10,253 nucleotides of DNA from Bacteroidota bacterium (lineage in GTDB: Bacteria; Bacteroidota; Bacteroidia; NS11-12g; UBA955): NCBI GenBank assembly GCA_018969565.1, contig JAGWYC010000052.1:1-10253 (forward strand), given 5' to 3'. Of this stretch, positions 5,655 to 10,253 are shown piece after piece (the first letter of the stretch is position 1; the number at the start of each line of letters is the position of its first letter). The position numbers and the translations under genes are program-made. The notes below the pieces were generated by a model, which searched no databases, had not been told where the DNA came from, and saw nothing but the letters and a program-made list of their open reading frames with translations.

Positions 5655-8600
5655 ATGCCGGATTTTTGTCACCTTCATGTTCATTCGCAATATTCACTTC
5701 TCGACGGACAGGCCACCATTTCCTCAATGGTTAAAAAGGCGAAGGACCATGGAATGAAAGCTATGGCGCTGACAGACCACGGAAACATGTTCGGCGCTTT
5801 TGAATTTTATAATGCTGCAAAAAAAATAGGCATACAGCCGGTACTGGGTTGCGAGTTCTACCTGGTGGAAGACATGTACCGAAAATCCTTCACGCCGGGA
5901 ACACGCGACAACAGATTTCATCAGCTCCTGCTGGCCCGCAACGAATACGGTTACCAGAACCTGAGCAGGCTTTGTTCTCTGGGATATATTGATGGTCTGT
6001 ACAGCAAATACCCACGCATTGACAAAAACCTGATTCGCAAGCACCGGGAGGGACTGATTGCCACCACCTGCTGCATCGGCGCAGAAATTCCCCAGGCAAT
6101 TCTGCACAAGGGCCCTGAAGCAGCCGAGAAATTGTTTCTGGAGTGGCGCGAAATATTTGGCGACGACTATTTCATTGAATTACAACGCCATAACCTGCAG
6201 AACATTGACGGTACAGGGATGAGTCAGGAAGACGTGAACCAGGTGCTGCTGGGATGGAGCCGCAAGTATGGAGTTCCCGTGATTGCCACCAACGACTCAC
6301 ATTATACGGAGCGCAGCGACTACAGCGCCCATGACACCCTGTTGTGTATCAATATCGGCGAGTATAAGGCTACCCCTGTTGGCGATGAAAAAGGGCAGCG
6401 CTTCGGCTTTGCTAATGATCAGTTCTATTTTAAAACCGGCGAAGAAATGGCGGAGTTGTTTCATGATATACCGGAAGCGGTAGAAAATACCGTGATGGTG
6501 CTGGAACGCATCGATACGCCTAATCTGAACCGCGACCTGCTGATGCCGGCCTATACTTTGCCCCCGGGATTCGAAACTCAGGCCGATTACCTGCGCCACC
6601 TCACCTACGAAGGGGCACGGAAGAAGTATGGTGAGATTTCCGGAGAAACCGCCGAGCGCATCAATTTTGAACTCAATACCATCATTGACAACAAGTTCGA
6701 AGGATACTTCCTGATTGTTCAGGACTTCACCACCGAAGCACGCAACATGGGTGTATGGGTTGGCCCCGGACGCGGGTCGGCTGCCGGCTCGGTAGTGGCC
6801 TACTGTTTGGGCATTACCAACGTGGATCCCATCAAATACGACCTGCTGTTCGAACGTTTCCTGAACCCCGAACGCGTGAGCATGCCTGATATTGATATTG
6901 ATTTCGATGACCAGGGCCGCGACCGTGTGCTGACTTATGTGGCCAATAAATACGGGCAACGTCAGATGGCGCAGATTGTCACCTATGGCACCATGGCTGC
7001 ACGAAGCAGCATCAAAGACGTTGGAAGGGTGCTGCAGCTCACACCTAAGGAAACAGACAAACTGAGCAAAATGGTACCCGGAAACGTTTCATTGAAAGAG
7101 ATCCTGGAAAAGGACATGAAGTACTTTTCGGGTATGGATACCCTGAAGCAGGAAGAACTGGGGAACATTCAACTGCTGCAACAACTGGGCAAGGGCAATG
7201 ACCTGGTAGGTGAAACGCTTAAAACCGCAAAAGAACTGGAAGGTTCGGTGCGCTCCACCGGTGTGCATGCCTGTGGGGTCATTATTGCTCCTGATGATTT
7301 GACCAATTTCATTCCCGTGGCCACATCCAAGGAATCGCCTTACCTGCTGGCCCAGTTTGATGTCAACCTGATTGAATCGGCAGGCCTGCTGAAGATGGAC
7401 TTCCTTGGATTGCGCACGCTGTCCATCATCAAGGACGCCATCCGGATTATACAGGAGCGCCACGGCATTGAGATAGATCCGGATACCATTCCGCTCGACG
7501 ACCCGAAAACCTACGAACTTTATCAACGAGGCGAAACCAACGGCACCTTCCAGTTTGAAAGTCCCGGAATGCAGAAATACCTCAAGGAACTAAAGCCAAC
7601 ACAGTTCGGCGATTTGATTGCCATGAACGCCCTGTATCGGCCGGGTCCATTGAAGTACATCCCTGAATTCATACGCAGGAAACTGGGACAGTCTCCCATC
7701 CGCTACGACCTTCCGGTGCAGGAGGAACTGCTGCGCGAAACTTATGGCATTACCGTTTATCAGGAGCAAGTGATGTTGCTCAGCCAGCGACTGGCAGGCT
7801 TTTCCAAGGGAAAGGCTGATGAGCTGCGGAAGGCCATGGGTAAGAAGAAGAAGGAAATCATTGATAAACTGAAGCCTGAGTTCATAGAAGGATGCACAAA
7901 AAATGGCTTCGATCCGGCGATTTGTGAGAAAATCTGGAGCGACTGGGAAGAATTCGCTTCCTATGCCTTCAATAAATCGCATTCTACCTGTTATTCGGTG
8001 GTGGCTTTCCAGACTGCCTACCTGAAGGCCAACTACCCCGCAGAGTATATGGCGGCGGTGCTGGCGAATAACATGGGCGACATCAAAAAGGTGACCTTTT
8101 TCATGGAAGAATGCCGACGCATGGGCCTAAAGGTTTTGGGTCCGGACATTAATGAAAGCAGGCTGGAGTTTTCTGTTAACGCTCAGGGAGAAATCCGTTT
8201 CGGGCTCGGCGCGATTAAAGGCGTAGGACAGGCTGCCGCAGAGGAGCTTTTGGCAGAACGCGAACGCAACGGCGATTACAGCAGCATCTTTGACCTCTGC
8301 GCCAGGGTGAATCTGCGCGCAGTGAATAAAAGAGCGCTTGAATCCATGGCTCTGGCCGGAAGTTTTGATTTTGACCAACGCTATAACCGCGCTCATTACG
8401 TGCGAAAGGCTTCTGAACGTGAAGATTCTGGTATTGAAATGGCTATTCGCTACGGAACTCAATTGCAGGCTCAGAAAGCATCATCGCAAGGCTCTCTGTT
8501 CGGCGGCGACAGCGCCTTTGAGCTGGCAGAGCCTAAGCTGCCGCAAGTGGAAGCGTTCAGCCTGCTGGAAGAACTGAAGGAAGAGCTGGAAGTTGTGGGC

Positions 8601-9215
8601 GTATATATTTCCAAGCATCCGCTGGACATATATCGCTTTGAATACGAAATCTTGAGCAGTGTGCCGCTGGCAGACCTGGAGTCATTTACCGAAACCGACA
8701 ACTACCAGTTCAGCGTAGTGGGTATGGTTACTTCCAAAAGGGAACTGCTGACGAAAAAAGGAGAACCTTTCTGCATCTTTACCATGGAAGATTATTCCGG
8801 TTCACATGAATTCAGGCTGTACAGCAGGGATTATATGAACTTTAAGAACGTGATCGAGAAAGACTACTTCCTGTTTCTGAAAGGAAAAATCACAAAGAGC
8901 CGCGGCAAGGACGGTGCTCAGGATTTTTACCGCATGACAATTGAGAACATTCAATTGCTCAGTCAGACCAATACCCGTGTTATACGAACCCTGGTGGTGG
9001 AGGCCGATGCAAAAAAAGTAGATGAAATTCTGCTCGATGCCCTGGAGTCCGCGATGACTGAATTTACGGGAAATACGCCCGTTCAGATCGTCATCAAGGA
9101 TGAAGAATCTTCCTATGATGTGGAACTGTTGGCGGAAAAAGGCGTGAATATCTGCTCGGAGTTAAAGGATTTTCTTGACTCCATGTCCTTGAAGTACAAA
9201 TTTCTGAAGAACTAA
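5655..9215 (+). CDS. dnaE: DNA polymerase III subunit alpha (DnaE1 type)
   Basis: Main replicative polymerase, 1186 residues. The order of parts is PHP domain, polymerase palm/fingers, helix-hairpin-helix region and OB fold. PHP (about 3-280) shows HLHVH (6-10), D17, TDHG with H42, E67, H89, C139/C140 and NDSH with D214 and H216, so the whole metal-ligand pattern seems present. The catalytic aspartates are D412 and D414 in PDIDIDF and D582 in LLKMDFLGLRTLS, matching E. coli D401, D403 and D555. PGRGSAAGS (371-379) and NALYRPGP (658-665) are also typical. GLGAIKGVGQAAAEELL (851-867) marks the helix-hairpin-helix region. QGSLF (945-949) fits a sliding-clamp binding motif. Residues about 1016-1105 look like an OB fold. 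The ATG at 5655 opens directly into the conserved PDFCHLHVH, which fixes the start. It is divergent from the 152-residue gene and converges on the CorC-like gene 7 bp away. Confidence 0.98.
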   Translation: MPDFCHLHVHSQYSLLDGQATISSMVKKAKDHGMKAMALTDHGNMFGAFEFYNAAKKIGIQPVLGCEFYLVEDMYRKSFTPGTRDNRFHQLLLARNEYGYQNLSRLCSLGYIDGLYSKYPRIDKNLIRKHREGLIATTCCIGAEIPQAILHKGPEAAEKLFLEWREIFGDDYFIELQRHNLQNIDGTGMSQEDVNQVLLGWSRKYGVPVIATNDSHYTERSDYSAHDTLLCINIGEYKATPVGDEKGQRFGFANDQFYFKTGEEMAELFHDIPEAVENTVMVLERIDTPNLNRDLLMPAYTLPPGFETQADYLRHLTYEGARKKYGEISGETAERINFELNTIIDNKFEGYFLIVQDFTTEARNMGVWVGPGRGSAAGSVVAYCLGITNVDPIKYDLLFERFLNPERVSMPDIDIDFDDQGRDRVLTYVANKYGQRQMAQIVTYGTMAARSSIKDVGRVLQLTPKETDKLSKMVPGNVSLKEILEKDMKYFSGMDTLKQEELGNIQLLQQLGKGNDLVGETLKTAKELEGSVRSTGVHACGVIIAPDDLTNFIPVATSKESPYLLAQFDVNLIESAGLLKMDFLGLRTLSIIKDAIRIIQERHGIEIDPDTIPLDDPKTYELYQRGETNGTFQFESPGMQKYLKELKPTQFGDLIAMNALYRPGPLKYIPEFIRRKLGQSPIRYDLPVQEELLRETYGITVYQEQVMLLSQRLAGFSKGKADELRKAMGKKKKEIIDKLKPEFIEGCTKNGFDPAICEKIWSDWEEFASYAFNKSHSTCYSVVAFQTAYLKANYPAEYMAAVLANNMGDIKKVTFFMEECRRMGLKVLGPDINESRLEFSVNAQGEIRFGLGAIKGVGQAAAEELLAERERNGDYSSIFDLCARVNLRAVNKRALESMALAGSFDFDQRYNRAHYVRKASEREDSGIEMAIRYGTQLQAQKASSQGSLFGGDSAFELAEPKLPQVEAFSLLEELKEELEVVGVYISKHPLDIYRFEYEILSSVPLADLESFTETDNYQFSVVGMVTSKRELLTKKGEPFCIFTMEDYSGSHEFRLYSRDYMNFKNVIEKDYFLFLKGKITKSRGKDGAQDFYRMTIENIQLLSQTNTRVIRTLVVEADAKKVDEILLDALESAMTEFTGNTPVQIVIKDEESSYDVELLAEKGVNICSELKDFLDSMSLKYKFLKN

Positions 9216-9222
9216 GTCCGGA

Positions 9223-10253
9223 TTATTCCGAATCTTCTGACAGACGGCTAACCAGCAGCTTATCAATGCGTTGTCCGTCTTTGTCAATCACTTCCAGGCG
9301 ATAGCCTTCAAAATCCAGGAAATCGCCGACCTCCGGCAATGTTTCAGTTTTGTGGATGATGAGTCCGGCCACCGTGGCAAAGCTGTCATCGAGTTCTTCA
9401 TCCATATCAATATGGAAATACTTCAGAAATTCCAGCACTGAATATTGTCCGTCCACCAGCCAGCTGTGCTCATCGCGCTGCACAATCTGGTATTCATCCT
9501 GATCATGCTCTGTGGCTTCACCCACCAGCGCGTCCATTACATCGTCCATGGTAACAATGCCCTGGGTAGTTCCGTATTCATCCAGCACAATGCCATAATG
9601 CATCTTCTTCGCACGGAACATTTCAAGCACCTTGTAAGCGTATGTAGTTTCCGTAATGTACAAGGGCGTTTTAATGAAATCGCGCACATTGAAATCCTTT
9701 TCCAGGTCGTGGGCAAACAAGTCTTTCAGCAGCACAATACCCAGAACATGGTCAATATCGTCGTCTTCGCAAACGGGATAGGCAGAGTGTTTTTCCTTGT
9801 TGATCTTATCGCGCACCTGCTCCCAGTTGTCGTTCACATCAAAATATACAATATCGCTGCGGTGGGTGAATAGGGTATTTACTTTACGGTCGCCCAGTTC
9901 AAACACGCGCTCCACAATGTTCTGTTCAATATCCTGGATTTCACCGCCTTCTGCGCTTTCCTTGATGATGGATTTGATTTCTTCTTCAGAAACACGGCTG
10001 TCTGTAGTTTTTCGGATTCCAAAAATAGCCAGTAAGGCATCATTTGAAATGGTGAGCAACCACACAAACGGCATAGTTAGCATGGAAAGCGCTTTCATTG
10101 GACGCGCAATGCGGATGGCAATAGGCTCAGGAAAAGTCATGCCCAGTCTTTTCGGGAATAATTCACCCAAAACAATAGACAGATAGGTAATGAATACCAC
10201 CAGTATGCCCACAGCCAGACTTTCCGCATAAGGCTTCAGCGATTCAAATCCAG
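9223..10253 (-). CDS. CNNM/CBS/CorC-type membrane protein (hemolysin C family), N-terminus cut by window
   Basis: The frame is open through the right edge, so the GTG at 10212 is internal (GFESLKPYAESLAVGIL reads on upstream) and at least one or two membrane helices are missing. The 343 visible codons (342 residues and the stop) begin with the end of a CNNM/DUF21 membrane domain: ITYLSIVLGELFPKRLG and a further hydrophobic stretch FVWLLTISNDALLAIFGI. Next come an acidic linker with SEEEIKSIIKES, a CBS pair (about 115-235: FTHRSDIVYF, SAYPV, LGIVLLKDL, YGIVLDEYGTTQGIVTMDDVMDALVGE), and a C-terminal CorC/HlyC domain (about 255-335: DEYQIVQRDEHSWLVDGQ, DDSFATVAGLII, LPEVGDFLDFEGYRLEV). Relatives bind ATP or Mg2+ through CBS and are linked to divalent-cation transport or resistance; the 'hemolysin' name is historical. 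It does not look like the gliding-linked member GldE, but this was not tested. Its stop lies 7 bp from that of dnaE. Confidence 0.92.
   Translation of the reverse strand, partial: GFESLKPYAESLAVGILVVFITYLSIVLGELFPKRLGMTFPEPIAIRIARPMKALSMLTMPFVWLLTISNDALLAIFGIRKTTDSRVSEEEIKSIIKESAEGGEIQDIEQNIVERVFELGDRKVNTLFTHRSDIVYFDVNDNWEQVRDKINKEKHSAYPVCEDDDIDHVLGIVLLKDLFAHDLEKDFNVRDFIKTPLYITETTYAYKVLEMFRAKKMHYGIVLDEYGTTQGIVTMDDVMDALVGEATEHDQDEYQIVQRDEHSWLVDGQYSVLEFLKYFHIDMDEELDDSFATVAGLIIHKTETLPEVGDFLDFEGYRLEVIDKDGQRIDKLLVSRLSEDSE

Noticed and set aside
9217..9232. Short hairpin (TCCGGA/TCCGAA with a 4-nt loop) at the dnaE/CorC-like junction, as a terminator
   Set aside because: Only 6 pairs including a wobble on one strand and a mismatch on the other, overlapping a stop codon, with no T tract after it.
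9223..10253. Assignment of the CNNM/CBS/CorC gene as gldE
   Set aside because: The linker and CBS sequence look like general hemolysin C-family members, no gliding genes are adjacent, and the N-terminus is missing.

Overview
The window looks like ordinary chromosome from a Bacteroidota bacterium. Three things point there: exact TAnnTTTG (Bacteroidota -7 type) promoter boxes just upstream of several start codons, a secreted protein ending in a type IX secretion (T9SS) C-terminal sorting domain, and core proteins of the Bacteroidota type. The GC content is moderate. The class (for example Saprospiria or Chitinophagia) cannot be settled by eye.

Layout from left to right. (1) At 1-189 on the minus strand lies the N-terminus of a secreted protein whose gene runs off the left edge. 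It has a clear signal peptide and its own promoter box. (2) A strong hairpin at 220-238 probably terminates the unit upstream of it. (3) At 252-2002, minus strand, seryl-tRNA synthetase (serS) is followed by a small secreted Kazal-type protease-inhibitor-like protein, the two joined by a one-base TGATG overlap. (4) At 2105-5468, minus strand, an uncharacterised 152-residue protein is followed by the excision-repair ATPase UvrA. (5) A 186-bp divergent promoter region (5469-5654) holds a nested inverted repeat. (6) At 5655-9215, plus strand, lies the replicative DNA polymerase III alpha subunit (dnaE). (7) At 9223-10253, minus strand and only 7 bp past the dnaE stop, lies a CNNM/CBS/CorC-type membrane protein whose N-terminus is cut off by the right edge.

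Functionally this is a housekeeping neighbourhood (translation, DNA repair, replication) next to a short secreted-protein stretch. I see no mobile element, CRISPR array, tRNA or rRNA gene, and no obvious new multi-gene system. The points worth a second look are the UvrA lacking half of its first Cys4 zinc site, a DnaE whose PHP domain keeps the full metal-ligand set, the coupling of a Kazal/T9SS protein to serS, promoter boxes so close to ATG that transcripts may be nearly leaderless, and two small inverted-repeat elements in front of uvrA and dnaE.
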